From positions 129,409 through 193,408 of the forward strand of contig RFNO01000106.1 in NCBI GenBank assembly GCA_009927165.1: a DNA stretch of 64,000 bases, given 5' to 3'. The notes beneath the pieces were generated by a model that saw nothing but the letters and a program-made list of their open reading frames with translations, did not search any database and was not told where the DNA came from. The position numbers and the translations under genes were made by a program. This document shows, piece after piece, positions 25,732 to 33,121 of this stretch; position 1 is the stretch's first letter; the number at the start of each line of letters is the position of its first letter. This stretch comes from Pseudomonadota bacterium. GTDB lineage: Bacteria > Bdellovibrionota > FAC87 > UBA2466.

Positions 25732-27096
25732 TTAATAAGAATAAAATAGAGGAATCTGCTCAATATTCACTAGGAAGTAACCCGAATTGTCCGAAGCACA
25801 ATTTGAATCATTCACAATCAAGTAAAGTCTTCCTGCAGAAGTAGAGGAGGCTCTATAATCACTGCCCACTATAAATGGGGTTCCATTGGCGCCAATTTTC
25901 CCAATGAGCGCGATATTATTAAAGCTAGTGGCTCCTGCTGTTTTACAGGCGGTAACTCCCAGTGCTCTTCCATTGGGTCCAGAAAATGCAGAAGAACCGC
26001 TTCCATATCTAACTTCACCAGTTGCGGTAATTGATAAATGTGAAGGTTGGAATACGTCTACTCCCGTATCGACCCATGAAGTGGATCTGGAATCGATTGC
26101 GGCAGTGACTCTTAAGGGAAAAGTTGCTGGGCTAGTGCCTCCGCATCGGCCAGAAGAAACAGCCGTTTGGCATTCGCTCAAACTTTGAAAGGGTCCTCGA
26201 GGTTCACACCCATTCATGCCTAGGTTCTGTCGGCACTGGGAACCGTCAAAATAATAGGAATAAACCAATGCTTGAGTGCAATAACCAGCACCCGTGTAAC
26301 CTCTCAGCCCGCAAGAACCACTGGGAGTTGGAGCGGGATTAGGAAGATTAACTTGGAATTGCAGTTGAGCTTCACAAGTAGCTCTCGTGTTAAGTGAAAT
26401 CGCTCTCGCGTAAATAGTTCGAGTGCCAGCAGAAAGAAACTGCACTGTAAAATTATCCCACTGAGTGTAGTAATTCGCTTGTTCTCTTGAATCTGAAGTC
26501 CAAGCGTTCGTAATTTGAAGTTGATCGCCTCGATTGCTTTGAATCGTAAAAAACCCAGCCGGACCTGTGCTCTGGGAAAAATAATTAATGCTTGAATAGT
26601 AGAGTGAACAAGCCATGGCACTTGGGGTAGGAGTAACAGCAGCCCCAGTAAACGTGAGAGTGATGGTTGCAGTAAGAGAAGGGTTACTGGTTGGACTTGC
26701 AACTACAGTTACATTGGCTGCTTGTGAACTTGTGACTCCTACTTGTTGAACTCCCGATGAAGCTCCCGAGAAGCTCACTCCCGTAACTTGTGACTGAAAC
26801 TGAAAGTTAAAACTGGTTTGACCATTGTAATTAGCGACTAAATAAATCGTATTCCCCGCTGCAGCCGTAAGTGAAGGCACAGCAGTAATCGTGGGAACTC
26901 CCGTGGTATTAATTGGCGTGACGGGTACAGCTCCAAAATCTGGATTCAAGCCGGGAATGACAGTTTGATTGTTAACGGGAGGAAGAGTGCTGTAAAGATT
27001 AGAATCCTTTTTCGCATTCCCACAACCTGACGTAAGCGTTAACCCAATAACCGTAGGAATTACCCAAAAGCAGAATGTTCTCAGTAGCCGGATCAT
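25732..27096 (-). CDS. Lipoprotein with a Kunitz-like domain and a LecA (PA-IL)-like lectin domain
   Basis: A 454-residue surface-type lipoprotein with lipobox LTSGC (Cys25). Residues about 65-255 are Ser/Thr-rich and strand-rich, possibly Ig-like. Residues 262-318 carry six Cys (262, 273, 288, 297, 309, 318) in a BPTI/Kunitz-like order, with YYFDGSQC, NGC and FQSLSEC as in Kunitz inhibitors. Residues about 325-446 match the PA-I galactophilic lectin fold: WVDTGVDV, ITATGEVRYG, LIGKIG, and LIVNDSNCASDNSGYFLVNI, where Asp430, Asp436 and Asn437 line up with calcium/sugar ligands of PA-IL. A role in binding surface sugars and perhaps inhibiting a protease is inferred. It lies tail to tail with the C25 protease gene. 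Confidence 0.75.
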   Translation of the reverse strand: MIRLLRTFCFWVIPTVIGLTLTSGCGNAKKDSNLYSTLPPVNNQTVIPGLNPDFGAVPVTPINTTGVPTITAVPSLTAAAGNTIYLVANYNGQTSFNFQFQSQVTGVSFSGASSGVQQVGVTSSQAANVTVVASPTSNPSLTATITLTFTGAAVTPTPSAMACSLYYSSINYFSQSTGPAGFFTIQSNRGDQLQITNAWTSDSREQANYYTQWDNFTVQFLSAGTRTIYARAISLNTRATCEAQLQFQVNLPNPAPTPSGSCGLRGYTGAGYCTQALVYSYYFDGSQCRQNLGMNGCEPRGPFQSLSECQTAVSSGRCGGTSPATFPLRVTAAIDSRSTSWVDTGVDVFQPSHLSITATGEVRYGSGSSAFSGPNGRALGVTACKTAGATSFNNIALIGKIGANGTPFIVGSDYRASSTSAGRLYLIVNDSNCASDNSGYFLVNIEQIPLFYSY

Positions 27097-27321
27097 GATG
27101 CACCTCTCACGTTGTGTTTCAAAGTCTAGGGCGTCTTTAGGAGATTAGGAGTGCAAGCAAAGCGCCAAGGTCTTTTAGGCATAAGCGATTGTCTAGGTTT
27201 TGAAAGCGCTTTTACCGACGGCCGTAAGTATTTAAGTATATTGATAAAAAACTGTATACCCGATGAATAGACAGTTTAGTCATCACCCGGTAAAAGCTAA
27301 CTGGTTGAAACCGTGAACGAA

Positions 27322-28938
27322 TTATTCTTCGCCGCCGCGGCCTCCGAAGAAATCATGGCCTTTGTCATCCACAATAATAAAGGCTGGAAAATCCTTTACT
27401 TCGATTTTCCAGATAGCTTCCATTCCCAGCTCGGGATACTCCAGCACTTCGACTTGAGTAATACAATCTTTGCCGAGGCGAGCTGCGGGACCTCCAATGG
27501 ATCCTAAATAAAATCCCCCATGTTTTTTACAGCTCTCCGTGACTTCTTTCGTTCGATTTCCTTTACCCAACATGATCAGCGAGCCTCCCTCTTTTTGAAA
27601 GAGCGGAACATAAGGATCCATTCTTTGAGCAGTTGTAGGCCCAAAACTTCCCGAAGCATGACCTTGGGGGGTTTTGGCAGGGCCAGCATAGTAAACGGGG
27701 AATTGCTTAAAGTACTCCGGCATTCCTTTTCCCGCTTTCATTCGCTCAAGGACTTTTGCATGAGCAATATCGCGCGCAACAATTAGAGGACCATTGAGCA
27801 TCACTCGGGTTGAAACTGGAAGTTTGGAAAGTTCGGCTAAAATCTCATTGATTGGCCGATTCAAATTAAGGGAAAGTCCTTTGTCGGCTTCTGTAAGAGA
27901 GCTGGGTAAAAATTGAGCTGGGTGTTCCTCAAGTTGCTCTAAAAACACACCGTCTGCCGTAATTTTTGCTTTGATTTGGCGGTCGGCTGAGCAAGAAACT
28001 CCAATGCCAATGGGACAGCTAGCTCCGTGTCGAGGAAGGCGAAAAACCCGGACATCGTGGACAAAATATTTACCACCGAATTGAGCTCCAATTTTAGTTT
28101 CTCTAGCCCATTTTTCGATCAGTCTTTCCATTTCCAGATCTCGATAAGCCCGTCCAAGATTGTTACCGGAAGTAGGCAGATCATCGTAGTAACCACAACT
28201 CGCTAATTTAACCGTTTTCAGATTCATTTCTGCAGAAGTACCCCCCACTACAAACGCAAGGTGATAGGGGGGACAAGCAGCTGTTCCCAATTGCAAAATA
28301 ATTTCTTTTACAAAAGTTTCCATCGACTCGGGGTTAAGAACAGATTTGGTTTTCTGAAAAATATAGCTCTTGTTGGCACTTCCTCCGCCCTTAGCAATAA
28401 ATAAAAACTCGTAAGTTTCTCCAGGAACAGAAAAAACATCAATTTGAGCGGGTAGATTTGTGCCTGTGTTTTTTTCTTCGTACATGCTGAGAGGAGCAAG
28501 TTGAGAGAAGCGCAAATTTTTTTTTTGATATGTCTGAAAAACACCTCTGCTTAAAAGTTCTGCATCGTCCGATTCAGTCAGCACTTGTTCCCCTTTTTTG
28601 GCGAGGACTAACGCCGTTCCCGTGTCTTGACAGGATGGGAATACCCTTTCGGCTGCAATGACCGCATTTTTTAAAAGCTCAATTGCGACAAATCGATCAT
28701 TACTGCTGGCTTCGGGATCTTTCAGAATAGCTGCCAGCTTTTCCAAATGGCTTGTTCTAAGCAAATGAGATACGTCATCAAAAGCTTCTTCACAGAGAAA
28801 AACTAAACTTTGGGGATCCACTTTCAAGAAACGTTTCCCTTTCCACTCCTCAACCTGAGGTGCGGGAAGATTTAACTTACGATACTGAGTGTGATCGGCG
28901 TGAGATTCAAAGAGTGGTTGGTATTTAAAGTCGGCCAT
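27322..28938 (-). CDS. Fumarate hydratase, class I (iron-sulfur)
   Basis: A 538-residue [4Fe-4S] fumarase (FumA/FumB type). It opens with [12 protein letters not shown], characteristic of the family. Cluster and substrate motifs include [25 protein letters not shown] and GVSCSAD; the C-terminal domain has [20 protein letters not shown]. The start at 28938 is chosen over an in-frame upstream start at 28983 because it has GGAG at six bases and matches the family N-terminus. A ten-A run in the coding strand near codon 145 encodes Lys-Lys-Asn. It diverges from the SulP gene with 95 bases between. The 225 bases beyond its stop (27097-27321) hold no gene, only the upstream region of the lipoprotein. 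Confidence 0.94.
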   Translation of the reverse strand: MADFKYQPLFESHADHTQYRKLNLPAPQVEEWKGKRFLKVDPQSLVFLCEEAFDDVSHLLRTSHLEKLAAILKDPEASSNDRFVAIELLKNAVIAAERVFPSCQDTGTALVLAKKGEQVLTESDDAELLSRGVFQTYQKKNLRFSQLAPLSMYEEKNTGTNLPAQIDVFSVPGETYEFLFIAKGGGSANKSYIFQKTKSVLNPESMETFVKEIILQLGTAACPPYHLAFVVGGTSAEMNLKTVKLASCGYYDDLPTSGNNLGRAYRDLEMERLIEKWARETKIGAQFGGKYFVHDVRVFRLPRHGASCPIGIGVSCSADRQIKAKITADGVFLEQLEEHPAQFLPSSLTEADKGLSLNLNRPINEILAELSKLPVSTRVMLNGPLIVARDIAHAKVLERMKAGKGMPEYFKQFPVYYAGPAKTPQGHASGSFGPTTAQRMDPYVPLFQKEGGSLIMLGKGNRTKEVTESCKKHGGFYLGSIGGPAARLGKDCITQVEVLEYPELGMEAIWKIEVKDFPAFIIVDDKGHDFFGGRGGEE

Positions 28939-29033
28939 CGAATTCTCCGTTGATGCTGCGAGTTTACACACTTCTAGTGGCAAGTAAACTGTGCTACTCT
29001 ATAGCCCGGTCAAAATCCACAGAAAGGAAACTA

Positions 29034-30401
29034 ATGAAGTCTACTCGCAATCGGTCTTCTGTGTTGAGAACAGGACGCTTTATCCTTTCCGCTGCCAAAA
29101 GAAGTGTTACAGAACGGTTTAGATCGGGAGAGCTCAAGTGGGATCTGGGATTGCGTAAGCTCTGGCCTGAGTGGAAGGATTTTTTTTCTGTTGACGGTAT
29201 TCGCGAAGATTTATTGTCCGGCCTGATTTTAAGCAGTGTAGCCATTCCCCTCTCACTCGCTATTGCTTTGGAATCAAAAGTGGATCCTGGGGCGGGACTG
29301 GTGAGTGCTATTGTAGCTGGAATTGTCTGTGCACTTTTTGGCGGAAGCAAATTTTCCGTAAGTGGACCCGCCAACGCCATGCCCATTTTAATTGCTTACA
29401 CGGTCGAACAGTTTGGTGTCCAAGGACTTCTCTTTGTGGGGATTGTCTGTGGGGTTCTTCAGATCCTGGGTGGTTTAATAGGCTTAGGAAAGCTATTCAG
29501 ATACATCCCTTTTCCTTTGGTAGCAGGTTTTACTGCGGGAATCGGAGCGATTATTTTTGTGGGGCAATTACCCCGAGCTTTGGGGCTTGAAGCACCCCCT
29601 GCGGGAGATATATGGACGGTTCTTTCTCACTTGGGCCAAGAGCTCCATGATAGTAAGCCACTTACGGTAGTTATTGCTCTGATAACGATTGCCATTTCTC
29701 AATTGTTGCCTAAGATGTATCCGAAACTCCCTGCTTCGCTGTTAGCGATTGTTGTTCCCACAGTTTTAGTTTCTTTTGCTGAATGGAATGTTCCGACGAT
29801 CGGAGTTACCCCCCATAATCTTCCTTGGCCCCATTTCCCTGGTGTTCCCAGTCAAGGAATAGGTGGGATTCTCGAAGCAAGTATCCTGATATTTGGTTTG
29901 GCTTCTTTAGAGACACTGCTAACTTCCTCAGCCATTGATCGTCTGGTTCCTGGAGAGAAGCACGATCCGGACCAGGAACTCATCGGACAAGGTTTAGGTA
30001 ATGTCGCCGTAGCGCTTTTCGGAGGGATTCCTGTCACTGGAGTAATCGCTCGATCCACTCTCAATGTGAAGTCTGGGGCAAAAAGCAGAAGAGCTTCTAT
30101 CTTTCATGCCCTTTTTATTTGGATAGTGATTGTTGGGATGGCGTCATGGATTGATGCAATTCCCATAGCGGCTTTATCGGGCATCTTATTATCGATTGCT
30201 CTCAATATGATGAATCCAAAAAGCCTGTTTAAAATGTGGAAAAATACGCCTGCGGAAAGCATTGTTTATTGGGTAACATTTGCCACAGTAGTGCTTGTTG
30301 ATTTAGTGGCGGGTGCTCAAATGGGGATCTTCGCAGCTTTGTTGCTGGCACTGTGGAATTTAGGAAAGGCTCAAGTACTTTTTTCATGCCACGGGCAGTG
30401 A
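29034..30401 (+). CDS. SulP-family anion transporter lacking its STAS domain
   Basis: A 455-residue inner-membrane carrier with about a dozen helices. The SulP consensus is clear: GLILSSVAIPLSLAIA, GSKFSVSGPANAMPILIA, FPLVAGFTAGIGAIIFVGQL and NVAVALFGGIPVTGVIARS. It ends at QVLFSCHGQ just after the last helix, without the cytoplasmic STAS domain normal for the family. The STAS domain is encoded by the next gene, fused to a carbonic anhydrase. The start at 29034 is supported by AAAGGAA upstream; starts at 28950 add residues unlike the family. Bicarbonate uptake is the likely job, given the carbonic anhydrase partner; sulfate is the alternative. Confidence 0.88.
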   Translation: MKSTRNRSSVLRTGRFILSAAKRSVTERFRSGELKWDLGLRKLWPEWKDFFSVDGIREDLLSGLILSSVAIPLSLAIALESKVDPGAGLVSAIVAGIVCALFGGSKFSVSGPANAMPILIAYTVEQFGVQGLLFVGIVCGVLQILGGLIGLGKLFRYIPFPLVAGFTAGIGAIIFVGQLPRALGLEAPPAGDIWTVLSHLGQELHDSKPLTVVIALITIAISQLLPKMYPKLPASLLAIVVPTVLVSFAEWNVPTIGVTPHNLPWPHFPGVPSQGIGGILEASILIFGLASLETLLTSSAIDRLVPGEKHDPDQELIGQGLGNVAVALFGGIPVTGVIARSTLNVKSGAKSRRASIFHALFIWIVIVGMASWIDAIPIAALSGILLSIALNMMNPKSLFKMWKNTPAESIVYWVTFATVVLVDLVAGAQMGIFAALLLALWNLGKAQVLFSCHGQ

Positions 30402-30405
30402 AAGC

Positions 30406-31377
30406 ATGCATCGGGTTTCTTTGGCTGGAAATCTAACATTTCTCTCAACGAGAAATTTTGATTTTTTGAGGAAAAAAGTTGCGAGAATGGGGCAGTTAGC
30501 TTCTTTGGTCATTGATATGGGTGAAGTTCGTCTGATTGATAGTACGGGGGCAGCTTTCTTAATCGACTTTATCAAAGAGCTCAATTCTAAAGGAATAAAA
30601 GTAGTATTGAAGTCATTAAACAGAGATTGTCGTGACGTACTGTCCTCAGCAGATTCCGAAGGAGTCACCCGTGGCAGCTTTGTCACATCTGAATCTGATA
30701 TCGCAAACGTTTTAGATTCTACGGATTCTTACAGTCCAAGAAGTCGTCTTCTTTTTGGAGTGGAGCAGTATCGTAAGGAGCGTAGAAAAGCTTACGAAGA
30801 GCTCTTTAACCAGTTAGGACAACAACAGAAACCCCACACTCTCTTTATCACCTGTAGCGATAGTCGAATTAATCCCACTTTGATTACTTCGAGTGAACCG
30901 GGAGAGCTTTTTATTGTTAGGAATGTAGGAAATATTATTCCGCCACTGGGTGCCGATCAAATGCCTGCCGAAGGGGCTGCAGTTGAGTTTGCTTTGGGAG
31001 CTCTGGGAGTTCGCCAGATTATTCTTTGTGGCCACACTCGATGCGGGGCTCTTAAAGGAGCTTTTGACGGAATCGACTCCAAGAAGTTTCCAAGTGTTGC
31101 CAAATGGGTTGAACCAGTGGTGCGCGAGAGAAAACTTTATCCAGACATCAATGATCCGGAAATGTTCACTCGAGTTCATGTGATTGAGCAAGCAAAAAAT
31201 TTACTCACTTATCCTGTCGTAGATCAAATGGTGCGTGAAGAAAAGCTCAGCATTCACTGTTGGATTTATGATGTTCAAAGTGGAGAGTTTTTTGAATGGA
31301 CAGGACAGGGAAGAGAGTTTCTAACAGTGGGGCCCAATTCGCTCCATGGAAATCTAGGCGATATTTTTAAAGTCTAA
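30406..31377 (+). CDS. STAS domain-beta-carbonic anhydrase fusion
   Basis: A 323-residue cytoplasmic protein. Residues 1-103 form a STAS domain (HRVSLAGNLTFLS, LVIDMGEVRLIDSTGAAFL with the usual Ser at 46). Residues about 115-315 form a beta-class carbonic anhydrase with zinc ligands Cys150, His210 and Cys213 and the Asp152-Arg154 dyad (FITCSDSRI, CGHTRCGALKG). It hydrates carbon dioxide to bicarbonate. It begins four bases after the SulP stop in the next frame. Removing the single T at 30399 would join the two frames as ..CHGQESMHRVSLAGN.., giving a SulP-STAS-carbonic anhydrase chain of the kind known elsewhere. So the split is either natural, with tight coupling, or a recent frameshift. Confidence 0.9.
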   Translation: MHRVSLAGNLTFLSTRNFDFLRKKVARMGQLASLVIDMGEVRLIDSTGAAFLIDFIKELNSKGIKVVLKSLNRDCRDVLSSADSEGVTRGSFVTSESDIANVLDSTDSYSPRSRLLFGVEQYRKERRKAYEELFNQLGQQQKPHTLFITCSDSRINPTLITSSEPGELFIVRNVGNIIPPLGADQMPAEGAAVEFALGALGVRQIILCGHTRCGALKGAFDGIDSKKFPSVAKWVEPVVRERKLYPDINDPEMFTRVHVIEQAKNLLTYPVVDQMVREEKLSIHCWIYDVQSGEFFEWTGQGREFLTVGPNSLHGNLGDIFKV

Positions 31378-31478
31378 CAATCAGGCAGTTGCATCCTCAC
31401 TAATGCTGTATTCTGAAAGTTACTATGGCTAGTTGGGCGTAGCTTATTCGGAATAGAGATTGCTTTCATAAGATCCCC

Positions 31479-32204
31479 ATGAAGACACCAGTCGCTTTGA
31501 TTATCTCGATTTATGCTTTTCTTCTGAGTGCCCCTTTGTGGGGAGAGATCTCTAGTCACACTTCCTCAAAAGATAAGTCTCGTCCAGTGGCTCCAAGTGG
31601 GGTGAGATCACCTACCGAATATGTTGAAGGGAGATGGGTCGAGGGTAGTTTTCAGTATAAAAGTGCTCGAGGAAGTTGGGAGCCCACTTCCAGTGCTTAT
31701 CGCGCCGATAAAGATGGAATGTTTCTCAACGCCCAAGGAGCAGCTATTGATTATAAGAAAGGTGATATTCTCTTCAAAGTAAGAGATTCTGGCTGGTTTA
31801 AAGCCAAGAAAGATAGTCCAGTAAGTGATGTGAGTGAAGATCCAGCCATTCCCAATCCCCAAGGAGTGGAACTCAGTGAAACGGAACGATTGATTGTTCG
31901 CTTTACTAATCTGGAGAGAATGAAGCGGGGTCTTGCACCACTTAAAGTGTCTCCGCAATTGCAGACCCTTACCGAAAGAAAAGCTGAAAACATGGCAAAG
32001 AGCCGAAATCTCAGTCACTCGGTTGCTCCACTACCCCCAGGAGGAGAGAACATTGCTTGGAATCAAGCATCAGCTCGGGAAGTGGTAAATTCTTGGATGA
32101 ACTCAGATGGCCATCGCGCTAATATTTTAAATCGCAATTACACTACCATTGGTGTAGGAGTGGCTCAAGGTAACGGTCCTTATTGGGCTCAAATGTTTAA
32201 GTGA
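31479..32204 (+). CDS. Secreted CAP (SCP/YkwD-like) domain protein
   Basis: A 241-residue exported protein with a signal peptide ending near APLWG. Residues about 45-110 form a repeat-poor region with WVEGSFQYKSARGSW, and the CAP domain follows at about 130-241: LSETERLIVRFTNLERMKRGLAPL, SRNLSHS, GGENIAWN, VVNSWMNSDGHRANILNRNY and VGVAQGNGPYWAQMF. The conserved His and Glu of the CAP cavity are present (H in NLSHS, E in GGENIA, H in DGHRA). CAP proteins are extracytoplasmic and of varied role (lipid binding, protease-like, wall-related). The next gene overlaps its end by four bases. Confidence 0.88.
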   Translation: MKTPVALIISIYAFLLSAPLWGEISSHTSSKDKSRPVAPSGVRSPTEYVEGRWVEGSFQYKSARGSWEPTSSAYRADKDGMFLNAQGAAIDYKKGDILFKVRDSGWFKAKKDSPVSDVSEDPAIPNPQGVELSETERLIVRFTNLERMKRGLAPLKVSPQLQTLTERKAENMAKSRNLSHSVAPLPPGGENIAWNQASAREVVNSWMNSDGHRANILNRNYTTIGVGVAQGNGPYWAQMFK

Positions 32205-33073
32205 AAAAGTTCCGAGTCATTTTGGGAGTTGATCAAACGGGAGCAGCCATTTCAAAAGGGCAAAAAGCCAAGCCCCTTCCTTTGACCGTTGCGGTTTCTG
32301 AAGCTCACAATCATTGGTACTTCCGAACTTGCTTAAAGCAGAAGCCCCTTTTTCTGAGTGAATTTAAACCTCAAGCCGTAGCAGAAATTTTAGACGCTCT
32401 TGAAATCAGAATTGATTTAGCAGACCTGGCTATTGTAGCGGATTGCGTATTGGGTCTTCCCCAATCAGTTTGGGGGACTCGGCGAGGAGGAAGTTCATCT
32501 TTGTGGAATTTGTTTAGTGAAGCCGCTTCCTTTCAGCGATCAGGTAAAGAGTTTGGTAGAGAAGTGGCGGAAGCATTCTTTCAACAGTTGTTAAAGCCAA
32601 GAAATAGAAACGTGCCCAAACGAAAATGTGAAATGCTTTCTGGGTCTAATTCTCTTTTCCAAATTCGACCTTATCAAAAAAATATTCAGACTGGAACTTT
32701 TCGGTTTTGGAAAGAACTGGGACAAGCCAGTGAACAGTGGGTCCATATTTGGCCTTTTGATGGCGCTCCCCGGGGGGACCAATTGAAGCCTTGGTTGTTT
32801 GAAGGGTATCCCAGTTTGTTCTGGAGGGAGGAATTGAATCTGACCCATCGAAACCCCGAACTATTGCGTCGGGCAGTGAAATCAAAAGAGTGGAAATTTG
32901 AGATGGATACGTGGAACATTGTCGAAAGCAGTCCTGATCATGCGGATGCCTTCGTGCTCACCTATGGAGCAGTTAGTCTACAGCATCGAGTTCGGCTCTG
33001 CCCATCGCTCAATTCCTGGATTCCACGGACAGCGCTTCAACGGGAGGGCTGGATTTTGGGATTAAAAAGCTAA
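32201..33073 (+). CDS. DUF429-like predicted RNase H-fold protein
   Basis: A 290-residue soluble protein starting at a GTG that overlaps the CAP gene stop. The pattern fits DUF429: a first strand VILGVDQTG with Asp11, a second acidic strand IVADCVLGLP with Asp81, then FEGYPSLFW, and a last acidic helix DHADAFVLTYGA. Those four acidic positions match an RNase H-like catalytic set. The gene is hypothetical in function; a nuclease role is a fold-based inference only. It is followed by 48 bases and the RND exporter gene, with a separate promoter between. Confidence 0.6.
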   Translation: MKKFRVILGVDQTGAAISKGQKAKPLPLTVAVSEAHNHWYFRTCLKQKPLFLSEFKPQAVAEILDALEIRIDLADLAIVADCVLGLPQSVWGTRRGGSSSLWNLFSEAASFQRSGKEFGREVAEAFFQQLLKPRNRNVPKRKCEMLSGSNSLFQIRPYQKNIQTGTFRFWKELGQASEQWVHIWPFDGAPRGDQLKPWLFEGYPSLFWREELNLTHRNPELLRRAVKSKEWKFEMDTWNIVESSPDHADAFVLTYGAVSLQHRVRLCPSLNSWIPRTALQREGWILGLKS

Positions 33074-33080
33074 TAGAAGT

Positions 33081-33110
33081 TTGACGCTGCGGGCATCTCC
33101 TCGATAGAAT
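33081..33110 (+). promoter_or_regulatory. Sigma70-type promoter with almost no leader before the RND exporter gene
   Basis: A TTGACG -35 (33081-33086) and a TAGAAT -10 (33105-33110) are separated by 18 bases. Each hexamer differs from consensus at one position. A transcript would start about 33117, only some five bases before the ATG at 33122, with no Shine-Dalgarno sequence in between. Confidence 0.4.
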
Positions 33111-33121
33111 TTGCCCACCTT

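Noticed and set aside
27200-27320. CGGCCG palindrome and AT-rich segment between the lipoprotein and fumarase genes
   Set aside because: Short palindrome, no second copy and no recognisable operator or RNA structure; nothing beyond a normal intergenic region.
28510-28525. A10/T10 run in the class I fumarase gene as a slippage switch
   Set aside because: It encodes Lys-Lys-Asn in a core metabolic enzyme, and A runs of this size are common in AT-leaning genes; no reason to expect phase variation.
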